From contig JALCBJ010000073.1 in the NCBI GenBank assembly GCA_028066595.1, positions 1 through 33,411 on the forward strand: a DNA stretch of 33,411 bases, in the 5' to 3' direction. Position 1 is the first letter of the stretch. Each line of letters opens with the position of its first letter. Source of the DNA: Thermoanaerobaculia bacterium. Its GTDB lineage: Bacteria; Acidobacteriota; Thermoanaerobaculia; Multivoradales; J023. The notes beneath the pieces are model-generated. The model was not told where the DNA came from. It made no database searches and saw nothing but the letters and a program-made list of their open reading frames with translations. Below are positions 25,400 through 33,411 of the stretch, in pieces. The translations under genes and the position numbers were made by a program.

Positions 25400-25551
25400 G
25401 CAGGAAGGTTACAGGGGACGCGATCTCGCCCGATCGCGACACGAGGAGCGCCGGTCGCGACAATCGACGTGCTCGACCGGCTCGACGTCTCTACGCTCGA
25501 AAGACCGGCCCGCAGAGCGCGGCATATCGATCACGACCGGAGACTCGACCG

Positions 25552-26361
25552 ATGACCATTCGACCCAGATTCCATGCACTCGTGGGCTTGCTTCTTCTCG
25601 TTCTGACCGCTGTGGCAGCGGCTGCGCCGAGTCGCGAAGCCGTCGCCGACTCCCCGGCTCGTTGGGCGCCGGGTCAGGAAGGACTCAGCGCTGGTGATCT
25701 TCGTCCCTTTCGCGCCACCTTCCAGCAGACCGCCGGTGGAGCCGAGGCGGGGCGTCGCACCGTGTCGTTGGAGCGCGAGCTCGGTCCCGATGGCATCAGT
25801 TGGCATTACGTGATCGCCATCGAGACGTCGGCGACGGTGCACGACGAGCTGACGTTCCTCCAAGCCGACTTCCAGCCTCGGCTTCGCCGTGTCAGCCTTC
25901 CGGGCCGACTACAGCGGGTCGAGGTTTGGCGCGATTTTGAGTCGGCCGTCGTCGCCGTGATGAACGGCGCAGGGGACGTCGAACAGCATGAGATCGCGGC
26001 AGCTGGACCCCGTTTTCCATCGGCCGCTCTGGACCTGATGACAGCCCTCCATGGGCTCGGGGACGCTACAGCGACGCGGAAGGTACCGGTCTACAGCTCC
26101 GACTTCGGGCCGGCCGGCGATCTCTGGATCGAATCGGTGCTCGGCGACTCCGAGGAAATCGAGGCCGTGGGCCGGACGTTTCGAGTCCGCCAGGTGAAGG
26201 AGACGGTCCTCGATGCGGCCGGGGAGCCGCTGACGATGCCCGACGGGAGCCCGTTCCCAGCGTTTCGCAAATGGCTCACGCCGGAGCCGCCCTACCTGGT
26301 GAAGGCCGAGTATGGTCCACTGAAGGTGGAGCTGGAGACGCTGACAGTTTTCGGTCCGTGA
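25552..26361 (+). CDS. Secreted protein of unknown function
   Basis: The 269-residue protein begins with a classical signal peptide (MTIRPRFHALVGLLLLVLTAVAAAA, about 25 residues, cut here into its run for reading). The mature part has the strand pattern of periplasmic beta proteins such as DUF3108 or LolA-like families: FRATFQQTAGG, RTVSLERELG, WHYVIAIETSA, FLQADFQPRLRRVSL. I cannot name the family with confidence. The ATG at 25552 was chosen because GGAG lies nine bases upstream and the signal peptide begins there; an upstream start at 25348 would run through the padR operator. It diverges from padR and precedes the sensor kinase gene by 61 bases on the same strand. Confidence 0.85.
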   Translation: MTIRPRFHALVGLLLLVLTAVAAAAPSREAVADSPARWAPGQEGLSAGDLRPFRATFQQTAGGAEAGRRTVSLERELGPDGISWHYVIAIETSATVHDELTFLQADFQPRLRRVSLPGRLQRVEVWRDFESAVVAVMNGAGDVEQHEIAAAGPRFPSAALDLMTALHGLGDATATRKVPVYSSDFGPAGDLWIESVLGDSEEIEAVGRTFRVRQVKETVLDAAGEPLTMPDGSPFPAFRKWLTPEPPYLVKAEYGPLKVELETLTVFGP

Positions 26362-26422
26362 GGGATGAGTAGCAGATTGGCAAACCGATGATCAGGAAAC
26401 GGACGGCTCGGAGTGTGATCGA

Positions 26423-27493
26423 TTGAATTCCAAGGTCCGGAACTGGATCTTTCGACTCGCGTGCCTGATCTTCGCTTGGTTGGCCGTCAGTGCCGTCCTT
26501 GCGGAGTGGATCCGTCTGAGCCTGAGGATCGCTACGGGGAACGCTCCGCCGTGGCGCTCGACGTTTGCCAGCCAGCTGTTGGTGTGGTCGCCGTGGTTGG
26601 TGTTGGCTCCTGTCGCCTTGGCTCTCGGGCGGCGCTGGGTCCATCGGCCCGGCGGGCTCGCGCGCTGGACACTGCGTATGGTGGCAGCGCTCTTCGTGGC
26701 TCTGGGGCTCAACGTGGGTTTCGTGGCATGGGAGCTGTCGTCCAGAGGCACCTGGAGTCTCGAAGCGACTTTGCGCGTCGCGGTGGCGAACGGTGCGCTT
26801 CCGGTCTTGGTGCACGCATTTCTCATCGCGCTCCTGGTGGGCGTCGGCTGGGGGCGCCAGCAGGCGCGCCTTCGCCGCCGCCGGCACGAGTTGTGGATCG
26901 AGGCGCGGCGGGAAGCCTTGGTTGCCAAGCTCCGGCCCCACTTTCTGTTCAACGCGCTCAATGCTGTCGCCGCCCTGGTCGATCGCGATCCACCGGCGGC
27001 GCGTCGCATGTTGGCGTCCGTGGGCGACCTGCTGCGCGGAACTCTCGAGGGTACTGACCGTCCCGAGGTGCCGCTCGGAGAGGAGCAGACGTTGCTTTCC
27101 CGATACCTCGACGTCGAGCGCGTACGATATGGCGACAGATTACGCTGGGAGGAGGAGATCCTCGTTCCCGACGACACCTTGGTACCTCCACTCTTGCTCC
27201 AGCCGTTGGTGGAGAACGCCTTTCATCATGGTCTGGCGCGCGATCGTACGGCGGGCTTGGTGCGTCTTCGTATCGAAGGCGCAGGGTCCGAAGAGGGTGA
27301 GCCATCGCTTCGCGTGACGGTCGAGGATGATGGTCCCGGTCCGCCTCCGCGCCCTCGATTCGGTATCGGCCTGGGCAGTACTCGTGACCGGCTCGAGGTG
27401 CTCTACGGCCCCGGAGCCAGCCTGCGTCTCGGCAGGCGCGAGCCCAAGGGTGCGGTGGTCGAAGCCATCTTGCCTTGGCGACGTGTGCCATGA
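26423..27493 (+). CDS. LytS/YehU-type membrane sensor histidine kinase
   Basis: The 356-residue protein has four predicted membrane helices (about 9-28, 50-68, 85-105 and 122-145), then a His_kinase domain of the LytS type. The phospho-acceptor His lies in RPHFLFNALN (H173). The ATP-binding region has the N box LQPLVENAFHHG and the G box VEDDGPG ... GIGLGSTRDRL. No sensory domain other than the membrane part is visible, so the signal is probably membrane-borne. The start is TTG at 26423 with GGAG about eight bases upstream. It overlaps the response regulator gene by ATGA, which pairs the two. Targets are not evident from the window. Confidence 0.93.
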   Translation: MNSKVRNWIFRLACLIFAWLAVSAVLAEWIRLSLRIATGNAPPWRSTFASQLLVWSPWLVLAPVALALGRRWVHRPGGLARWTLRMVAALFVALGLNVGFVAWELSSRGTWSLEATLRVAVANGALPVLVHAFLIALLVGVGWGRQQARLRRRRHELWIEARREALVAKLRPHFLFNALNAVAALVDRDPPAARRMLASVGDLLRGTLEGTDRPEVPLGEEQTLLSRYLDVERVRYGDRLRWEEEILVPDDTLVPPLLLQPLVENAFHHGLARDRTAGLVRLRIEGAGSEEGEPSLRVTVEDDGPGPPPRPRFGIGLGSTRDRLEVLYGPGASLRLGRREPKGAVVEAILPWRRVP

Positions 27494-28266
27494 AGGAGGA
27501 GCTCTACGTCCTGGTCGTGGACGACGAGCCACCGGCACGCGCCCGCCTGGTGGATCTCCTCGGTAGCCAGAAGGACGTCGTGATGGTTCGAGAGGCTGCA
27601 GATGGTGTCGGTGCCGTCCGGGCGATCCTGGAGCACGCACCCGATCTGGTGTTCCTCGACGTACAGATGCCGGACCTGGATGGCTTTGGCGTGCTGGAAG
27701 CGCTGCCGGAAGACTGCCAGCCAGAAGTGGTCTTCGTCACGGCATTCGACTCCTACGCACTGGCGGCGTTCGACGCCGCCGCCGTCGACTATCTCCTCAA
27801 ACCCTTCTCCGACGAGAGATTCGCCGAGGCGATGGCTCGGGTGCGGAGAATCCTGTCCAGGCCGCGGGGACAGTCGAGGGTTCGCATGGCACGCGGCGAG
27901 TTCTTGCGTGCACTGCCAACCCAGGGCCGGCAGCCCCTGCTGCGTATTCCGATTCAGAACCAAGGACGGGTGGTCTTCTTCGACGTGGCCGACATCGAGT
28001 GGCTGGAAGCCGAGGACGTCTACGTACGGCTGCACAGGAGGAGCGAGTCGCAGCTACTCCGTTCGTCCCTTGCCGGTCTCATGGAACGGTTGGAGCCGGG
28101 CCGTTTCGTCCGCATCCACCGGTCGGTGGCCATTTCCCTCGACCACCTCGTGGCGGTCCATCCGCTGTTTCGTGGCACCTACGAGCTGGAGTTGCGCAGC
28201 GGCGCCCGGGTCCGCAGCAGCCGCCGCTACCGTGAGGCCGTTCGCTCCCTCACGCGCTGGGACTAG
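27490..28266 (+). CDS. LytTR-type response regulator
   Basis: The 258-residue protein has a receiver domain (1-120) with the acidic pair DDE (11-13), phospho-acceptor Asp57 in FLDVQMPD, the Thr of FVTAFD and the Lys of LLKPFS. A LytTR DNA-binding domain (about 150-258) follows, with DIEWLEAEDVYVRLH and FVRIHRSVAISL. LytTR regulators bind direct repeats upstream of their targets. The ATG at 27490 overlaps the kinase stop (ATGA); an upstream ATG at 27475 lies inside the kinase gene and would add five residues before the receiver. The 3' end overlaps the convergent thioredoxin-like gene by 17 bases. Confidence 0.95.
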   Translation: MKEELYVLVVDDEPPARARLVDLLGSQKDVVMVREAADGVGAVRAILEHAPDLVFLDVQMPDLDGFGVLEALPEDCQPEVVFVTAFDSYALAAFDAAAVDYLLKPFSDERFAEAMARVRRILSRPRGQSRVRMARGEFLRALPTQGRQPLLRIPIQNQGRVVFFDVADIEWLEAEDVYVRLHRRSESQLLRSSLAGLMERLEPGRFVRIHRSVAISLDHLVAVHPLFRGTYELELRSGARVRSSRRYREAVRSLTRWD

Positions 28267-29629
28267 CGTCGGACTCGGGTCCGCCGACGTTTTCCGCCAG
28301 CAGCTCCTGGATCAGCGTCTCGTGTTCGGCGACCAGTGCGCTGTGGTGCTCGCCGGTGCCGGGACCGGCGAACCCCGAGTGGATAGCTCGGACCTTGCCG
28401 TCCCGCCCGATGAACAGGGTCGTCGGGTAGGAACGGACGGCGGAAAGATCCGGCAAGGTCAGCGCTGCCGCTTTCTTGTCGCTGATCCCTGCGAGCAGCA
28501 GCGGAAAGTCGAGGCTGTGGCGGCGGGCGAAGCGGCGGATCTGGAGACCGTCGCGTTCGGGATCGCCGGTGAATTCGTACGCCAGACCGACGATCTCCAA
28601 GCCTTCGGCCTTGTAGCGTCGGTGCCAGGACGAGAGAAGAGGCGCTTTGTCGTTGCAGTTGGGGCACCAGGTACCAAAGATGGTGACGAGGACCACTTTG
28701 CCATCGAAGCGAGGGTCGTCCGACGATACGGTGTCGCCGGAGAGGACGTCCGGGAAGGAGAAGCGGAAGAGGCCGTCGCCATTGGTCAACGTGACCTCCT
28801 TCCACGGATCGGGCAGGACCTCGTCTTCTTCTCCGAGGGGCTCGGCGGTCCACGTCGCGTGGTAGGTGTCGCGCGACCAGAAGTCTCCTTCCAGCCCACC
28901 GTCGGCCGTAGCCCGCGCCTGGAAGAGGAACGCATGGGCTCCATCGAAGGTCGAAAGGCGCAAGACACCAGACTCGTACCGGCCCTCGAGGTAGCGATAG
29001 TCGCCTGTGGGCGTCAGGAACGTACCTCGCACCAACGGGCCTTGCTGTTCGAATTCCCCACGTGCTGGCTCCTCACCGTCCTCGTCGCGGAACGTCACCT
29101 GCCAGTCGCCATCCACCTTGGTGGCAGCCTGCGAGGCCGGAATGGATTCCGGGAGGTCGCCGAAGCGCTGAGGAGTTTGCTCCGGCGACTCGGAGTGGCG
29201 CGAAGCGGCGAATTGCATCACCGTGTTCGCACCCTCCGCCGATGTGCGGCGCCATTGGCCTACGAGTCGGCCCGGTTCGGTCAATCTGGCAGAGATCTCG
29301 GAGTCGTACCACTCGAAGCGGATCGTCACCTCGGTTCCAGCCAGCTCCACTCCGCTGGTGGAGACTCGTTCTTCGCCGTTCAGTATTACCGCGCGTAGCT
29401 CACCGCTGAGACTCTCGAAGACCAAGGCGAACGGAAGCTCGCCACCCGGTGACTGGAGGATCGCACGCCACGCGCCCTGCAGATCGCCTGCTTCGATCTC
29501 TTTGGTACCGCAACCTGTGAGGAGCAGAAGACCGAACAGGACGATCCCGAGAGGAGTACGCCAGCGGTCGGGATGGCTCGAATCGGAAGTAGAGCGGAAT
29601 GAACGGACGGGTAGCTGAGCGGTCATCAT
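28250..29629 (-). CDS. Thioredoxin-fold lipoprotein, TlpA/ResA-like
   Basis: The 459-residue protein has a signal segment ending in the lipobox LLTGC (Cys40). Two similar beta-rich domains follow (about 50-140 and 170-262), beginning GAWRAILQSPGGELPF and GDWQVTFRDEDGEEPA. The C-terminus is a thioredoxin-like domain with WCPNC (C321, C324) and the cis-Pro-type segment SYPTTLFIGRDGKV. TlpA/ResA-like proteins reduce or exchange periplasmic disulfides, for example in cytochrome c or copper-site maturation; the partner here is unknown. I start at the ATG at 29629, which leaves a 39-residue N-terminus before the lipid Cys; 29626 is equally possible and there is no clear Shine-Dalgarno site. It is transcribed convergently with the LytTR gene and divergently from the patatin-like gene. 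Confidence 0.9.
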   Translation of the reverse strand: MMTAQLPVRSFRSTSDSSHPDRWRTPLGIVLFGLLLLTGCGTKEIEAGDLQGAWRAILQSPGGELPFALVFESLSGELRAVILNGEERVSTSGVELAGTEVTIRFEWYDSEISARLTEPGRLVGQWRRTSAEGANTVMQFAASRHSESPEQTPQRFGDLPESIPASQAATKVDGDWQVTFRDEDGEEPARGEFEQQGPLVRGTFLTPTGDYRYLEGRYESGVLRLSTFDGAHAFLFQARATADGGLEGDFWSRDTYHATWTAEPLGEEDEVLPDPWKEVTLTNGDGLFRFSFPDVLSGDTVSSDDPRFDGKVVLVTIFGTWCPNCNDKAPLLSSWHRRYKAEGLEIVGLAYEFTGDPERDGLQIRRFARRHSLDFPLLLAGISDKKAAALTLPDLSAVRSYPTTLFIGRDGKVRAIHSGFAGPGTGEHHSALVAEHETLIQELLAENVGGPESDASPSA

Positions 29630-29737
29630 GCGGCCTAGTCTATGTTGGCGAGAGCGGCAGCCAGAGGGCCGCACGGAAAGCGAGACAGACGATACCCGGG
29701 GGCGTCGGAACATCAACGAACATCACTCTAGGGGAGA

Positions 29738-30970
29738 ATGGGGAGCGTGAGTGAGCGGACAGCAACGGAAAAGCGGCCCAAGGTAGCCATCGTCCTCACC
29801 GGTGGTGGTGCGCGAGGTGCCTATCAGGTGGGTGTTCTGCGCGGAATGGGCAAACTCTTCCCCAACACGCGCTTTCGCATCGTGACAGGCGTTTCGGCGG
29901 GCGCCATCAACGCTGCGTGGTTGGCGTCGTCGCCGGATCGGTTGGGGCCCTCGACCGGGGCCCTCGTGCGACATTGGGAAGGTCTGGAGGTCGATCGAAT
30001 CTTTGGTGCCGATGTGGGTTCTTTGGGCGCCAACTTCTTCCGTTGGATGGTACACCTCGCTAGCGGTGCCAGCAGGTTGGGGCCCAGGGTACGGGGATTT
30101 CTCGACACCGCTCCGCTGCGCGACCTGCTGATGGAGCTGATCGGGACGCCGGGAGACGCGGACGGACGGTTGCACGGTGTCGAGCGCAACCTGGAAGCCG
30201 ACCTACTCGAGGCTTTCGCCCTGACCACCGTCAACTATGGAACCGGGCAAACCGTCAGCTGGGTGGAGAGTCGAGAACCCGTGGGCTGGACCTTGCCGAA
30301 TCGGGTGAGCCGCGAGGTCGGGCTCACTGTGGACCACGTGCTCGCCTCATCGGCCCTGCCCTTGTTGTTTCCGGCGGTGCAGCTGTGGTCGGCCGGTGAG
30401 TCGGGCTGGTACGGCGACGGCGGCATCCGACTGGCAGCACCGCTGTCGCCGGCTCTCCACCTGGGCGCGGATCGGGTCATCGCGGTGTCGACTCGCTACG
30501 ATCGATCCGCTGCCGAGTCCGGCTCCTCCGCGATCTCCGGCTACCCGCCGCCGGCACAGATCGTCGGTAACCTGATGAACGCCATCTTCCTCGACGTCCT
30601 CGACCAAGACGCCCGCCGTCTGGAGCGGCTCAACGGTCTGCTCCGCAAGCTTCAACCCGAAGCGCGAAACGGTCTCCGTTGCGTCGACCTCGTTTTGGTC
30701 CGCCCATCCGAAGACTTGGGTGCTCTGTCGGCCCAGCTCGAGCCTACGCTACCGGCGGCGTTTCGCTTCTTCACTCGCAGTTTCGGTACCCGGGAGACGA
30801 AGAGTCCGGATTTCCTCAGTCTCCTCATGTTTCAGCCCGACTACATTTCTCAGCTGATGGACATCGGCGAGCGCGATGCCCTGGCTCGGGAGGACGAGCT
30901 CCGTCGTCTTCTCGACGGCTCCGATGCCGAGGTCGAGGCCTCGGCGCTCGAGTCCGCGGCGAGCGGCTAG
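29738..30970 (+). CDS. Patatin-like phospholipase
   Basis: The 410-residue protein has the patatin catalytic layout. The oxyanion loop is TGGGARGAYQ (21-30), the nucleophile elbow is GVSAG (Ser53) and the Asp of the dyad is in YGDGG (D227). There is no signal peptide, so it is cytoplasmic or delivered by another route. It should hydrolyse acyl esters of phospholipids or related lipids, with substrate unknown. The ATG at 29738 is only one base from GGGGAG, so GTG at 29747 with ten bases of spacing may be the true start and would remove three residues. It is divergent from the thioredoxin-like gene and 76 bases before the acyl-CoA oxidase-like gene, so a lipid-turnover unit is conceivable. Confidence 0.93.
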   Translation: MGSVSERTATEKRPKVAIVLTGGGARGAYQVGVLRGMGKLFPNTRFRIVTGVSAGAINAAWLASSPDRLGPSTGALVRHWEGLEVDRIFGADVGSLGANFFRWMVHLASGASRLGPRVRGFLDTAPLRDLLMELIGTPGDADGRLHGVERNLEADLLEAFALTTVNYGTGQTVSWVESREPVGWTLPNRVSREVGLTVDHVLASSALPLLFPAVQLWSAGESGWYGDGGIRLAAPLSPALHLGADRVIAVSTRYDRSAAESGSSAISGYPPPAQIVGNLMNAIFLDVLDQDARRLERLNGLLRKLQPEARNGLRCVDLVLVRPSEDLGALSAQLEPTLPAAFRFFTRSFGTRETKSPDFLSLLMFQPDYISQLMDIGERDALAREDELRRLLDGSDAEVEASALESAASG

Positions 30971-31046
30971 TGCCTGCTGGGTCGCGATCTGCAACGTTTG
31001 GCTGAAATCGAACCAACGACACGTCACGAACGAGAGAGATCACTCC

Positions 31047-33362
31047 ATGAGCGATGTCACCCGGCTTTCCCTGGACGACCCGCAGTTGCTGCCCTTCCTG
31101 CCCATGCTCTATGTCGCCTGGGCGGATGGAGAGCTCGATCCCGAGGAGATCCGCGCTATCTGCGGCGAGTTGGGCGGCGGATGCGCCGAGCGGCTCGGCC
31201 CATGGGTCGATCCCGACCAGCCGCCCTCCGAACGAGAGCTGGGCCGCATGCTTCGTTTACTCCGACGTGAGGCTTCATCCATCGAGACCTCCGAGAAGCT
31301 CGATCTCATCGGTCTCGGACGACGCCTGGCCCAGGCCCATCGAGAAGACCATCGGCCGGTTTCCGCAGCCGAGCAGGACGCCCTCGAGCTCCTCGCCGAG
31401 CAGCTGGGCATCGCCGGCACCGAGGCGGCGCGCCAGCTGTTCGCCAGTCGCCGCCGAGCAGAGCGGGCGCCGGAGACGCCGCCTTCGTTCGATGTCGCCG
31501 CGTTGTCGGAGCGCTTGGCAGGCGATTGGCCCGAGGTCCGCCGGCGTGTCTTCGAGCTACTCAGGGAACCGGAGTTTCGCTATCGAAGGGGGCTCGACGT
31601 AGAGGCATACCGCGAGCAAGTGCTCGCTTGGTGTCGCCGTCTCGCGGAGCAAGGTTTCGGTGGGTTGAGCTTTCCCGAGCCACACGGCGGCGCCGGCGAC
31701 CTCGGCGCGTTCATCACAGCATTCGAGTCGGTGGCGTTTCACGACCTCAGCTTGCTGGTCAAGTTCGGAGTTCAGTTCGGGCTCTTCGGCGGCGCCATCC
31801 TGAACCTGGGTACCGAGAAGCACCACCGCGAATACCTGCCGCGTGTGGCCAGCCTCGAGCTGCCGGGCTGTTTCGCCATGACAGAGACCAGCCACGGTTC
31901 CAACGTCGCCGACCTCGAGACCACGGCGACGTGGGATGGGGCGGCCGGCGAGTTCGTCATCGATACTCCCAGTCGTTCTGCGGCGCGCAAGGACTACATC
32001 GGAAACGCCGCCCGGGATGGCCGCTTGGCCGTGGTCTTCGCCCAGTTGCTGGTAGGCGACGAGGAGCATGGCGTCCATGCGTTCCTGGTGCCGATCCGGG
32101 ACGAGGAAGGCGTTCCCGTTCCGGGAGTCTCGATCACCGACTGCGGTCACAAGATGGGACTGAACGGAGTGGACAACGGGAGGTTGCATTTCGACGAGAT
32201 CCGCGTGTCGCGGCACGCATTGCTCGACCGATTCGCCTCGGTGTCGGAGGAGGGGGACTACGAGAGTCCCATCCGCAGCCCCTCGAAGCGTTTCTTCACC
32301 ATGCTCGGCACTCTCGTGGGCGGTCGGGTGTCGGTGGCGCTGGCTGCCAACTCGGCCTCGAAGTCGGCACTGACCATCGCCGTCCGCTACGCCGTCCGAC
32401 GTCGACAATTCGGTCCGGGTGGGGAACAAGAACTGAAGCTCCTCGACTACCCGAGCCATCGGCGCAGGTTGCTGCCGCGTGTCGCCACCACCTACGCGCT
32501 GAATTTCGCGCTCGACCAGCTACGTCGCGACTACGTCGATGCCATGCGTCCGGACCGAGGCATGGACGAGGGCGATGTGGAGCGGCGACGAGTGGAGGAG
32601 GATGCTGCCGGACTCAAAGCGATGGCCACCTACCACGCCACCGACACCATCCAAGCCTGCCGCGAAGCATGCGGTGGCCAGGGCTTCCTGTCGGAGAATC
32701 GATTTGCCGCGCTCAAGGCGGACACCGACGTGTTCATGACCTTCGAGGGCGACAACACCGTGCTGCTCCAGCTTGTCGCGAAAGGCATGCTGTCGGCTTT
32801 GCGCAAGCGCTTCAAGTCCATGGGCGTCGTCGGCTTCGCCCGTTGGATCGCTGCTCGAGCGGAGCACGAGAGCGCTCGTCTCAAGCCCTGGCGAACACGC
32901 CGCACCTCGCACCAGCATCTACAGGATCGAGATTTCCATCTGGACGCCTTTCGCTGGCGCGAGGAGGATCTTCAAACCGAGGCAGCGTCCAGGTTGCGGG
33001 GTCTGCTCAAGGACGGCAGCGACCCGACGACCGCCATGCTGGAAACACAGAATGACTTGCTCGCCATGGCGAAGGCACGGGTGGAGCGACAGGTCTTGGA
33101 GCGCTTCGTCGCAGCCATCGATCACACCCAGGACGAGTCGCAACGAAAGATCCTCGCCGAGGTCTGTCACCTCTTCGCGCTGTCTCGCCTGGAGGCCGAT
33201 CGGGCCTACTTCCTGGAGCATGGGTACTTCGGCGGCATCAAGTCGAGAGCCGTCAGCGACGAGGTGGATAGTCTGTGCGACCGCCTTCGGCCTCAGGCGC
33301 TGCACCTCGTCGACGCCTTCCATATCCCCGACGAGTTGCTCGGGGCGCCGATCGCCCGCTAG
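31047..33362 (+). CDS. Acyl-CoA oxidase/dehydrogenase-like protein with N-terminal TerB-like domain
   Basis: The 771-residue protein has two parts. Residues 12-130 look like a TerB-type helical domain: LPMLYVAWADGELDPEEIRAI carries the A-DG-x(3)-EE pattern, and a second helical set follows to LLAEQLGIAG. From about 152 it is an acyl-CoA oxidase-like flavoprotein: SFPEPHGGAGDLG, FAMTETSHGSN, GHKMGLNGVDNGRLHFDEIRV, RRRQFGP, CREACGGQGFL and the catalytic Glu567 in FEGDNTVLLQL. It should oxidise fatty acyl-CoA to trans-2-enoyl-CoA; whether oxygen or an electron-transfer protein accepts the electrons cannot be told. At about 120 residues longer than usual, the extra length is the N-terminal domain. 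The ATG at 31047 has GAGAGAG upstream; a longer frame from 30876 would overlap the patatin gene. The final 49 bases of the window hold nothing recognisable. Confidence 0.92.
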   Translation: MSDVTRLSLDDPQLLPFLPMLYVAWADGELDPEEIRAICGELGGGCAERLGPWVDPDQPPSERELGRMLRLLRREASSIETSEKLDLIGLGRRLAQAHREDHRPVSAAEQDALELLAEQLGIAGTEAARQLFASRRRAERAPETPPSFDVAALSERLAGDWPEVRRRVFELLREPEFRYRRGLDVEAYREQVLAWCRRLAEQGFGGLSFPEPHGGAGDLGAFITAFESVAFHDLSLLVKFGVQFGLFGGAILNLGTEKHHREYLPRVASLELPGCFAMTETSHGSNVADLETTATWDGAAGEFVIDTPSRSAARKDYIGNAARDGRLAVVFAQLLVGDEEHGVHAFLVPIRDEEGVPVPGVSITDCGHKMGLNGVDNGRLHFDEIRVSRHALLDRFASVSEEGDYESPIRSPSKRFFTMLGTLVGGRVSVALAANSASKSALTIAVRYAVRRRQFGPGGEQELKLLDYPSHRRRLLPRVATTYALNFALDQLRRDYVDAMRPDRGMDEGDVERRRVEEDAAGLKAMATYHATDTIQACREACGGQGFLSENRFAALKADTDVFMTFEGDNTVLLQLVAKGMLSALRKRFKSMGVVGFARWIAARAEHESARLKPWRTRRTSHQHLQDRDFHLDAFRWREEDLQTEAASRLRGLLKDGSDPTTAMLETQNDLLAMAKARVERQVLERFVAAIDHTQDESQRKILAEVCHLFALSRLEADRAYFLEHGYFGGIKSRAVSDEVDSLCDRLRPQALHLVDAFHIPDELLGAPIAR

Positions 33363-33411
33363 GAGTGCGTTGCGGATAACCAGCCGGGATCGAGACTGGA
33401 GCGCTCAGGAC

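Noticed and set aside
25348..25551. Upstream extension of the secreted protein at 25552
   Set aside because: It would translate the padR start and operator and would bury the signal peptide 68 residues inside the protein.
27602..29398. 598-codon plus-strand frame running across the LytTR and thioredoxin-like genes
   Set aside because: It is out of frame with a clear response regulator and antisense to a clear lipoprotein gene, and its composition is Arg/Ser/Trp-rich shadow sequence.
30876..31046. Upstream extension of the acyl-CoA oxidase-like gene
   Set aside because: It overlaps the patatin gene, and the extra residues are Arg/Ser-rich with no family resemblance.

Overview
The window is about 33.4 kb of high-GC, densely coding bacterial chromosome. 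It most likely comes from the Acidobacteriota or a close relative. The best evidence is two very large MacB/FtsX-type permeases of the ADOP family (acidobacterial duplicated orphan permease), neither with an ABC ATPase nearby; one sits directly behind a PadR regulator, which is the usual arrangement in that phylum. Lipoproteins with lipoboxes and several signal-peptide proteins indicate a Gram-negative envelope. I see no rRNA, tRNA, CRISPR array, transposase or integrase.

Left edge (1-3.5 kb): a truncated Ser/Thr protein kinase gene of clearly lower GC, running off the window, carries a perfect 24-bp tandem duplication inside the kinase fold. Next is a groES-groEL operon with a sigma70-type promoter, a perfect CIRCE operator and a terminator. 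3.6-9.4 kb (minus strand): an orphan PstS-like periplasmic binding protein, then an apparent operon of ADOP permease, arylsulfotransferase-like lipoprotein and membrane-anchored M23 peptidase, closed by a terminator in a cluster of three hairpins.

9.5-15.5 kb (plus strand): a membrane-anchored protein of unknown function followed by DUF58, transglutaminase-like/DUF4129 and MoxR AAA+ genes, the classic MoxR-DUF58-transglutaminase cluster in tight order. 15.7-22.3 kb (plus): a membrane sulfatase-superfamily enzyme, a YfhO-like polytopic membrane protein and a secreted helical-repeat protein, possibly a cell-surface polymer module. 22.4-25.4 kb (minus): padR and the second ADOP permease, overlapping by 4 bp, with a near-perfect palindrome just upstream of the padR start codon that looks like an autoregulatory operator.

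25.5-33.4 kb: a secreted protein of unknown function, a LytS/LytTR-type two-component pair with an ATGA overlap, a convergent thioredoxin-fold (TlpA/ResA-like) lipoprotein, a patatin-like phospholipase, and a long acyl-CoA oxidase-like protein whose N-terminus looks like a TerB-type helical domain.

The common theme is envelope biology: secretion or lipoprotein handling, peptidoglycan trimming, sulfate or phospho-ester chemistry at the surface, and sensing. No complete undescribed system is evident. The most notable items are the duplicated kinase segment, the padR operator with a probably leaderless transcript, the TerB-like/acyl-CoA oxidase fusion, and the modified MoxR.
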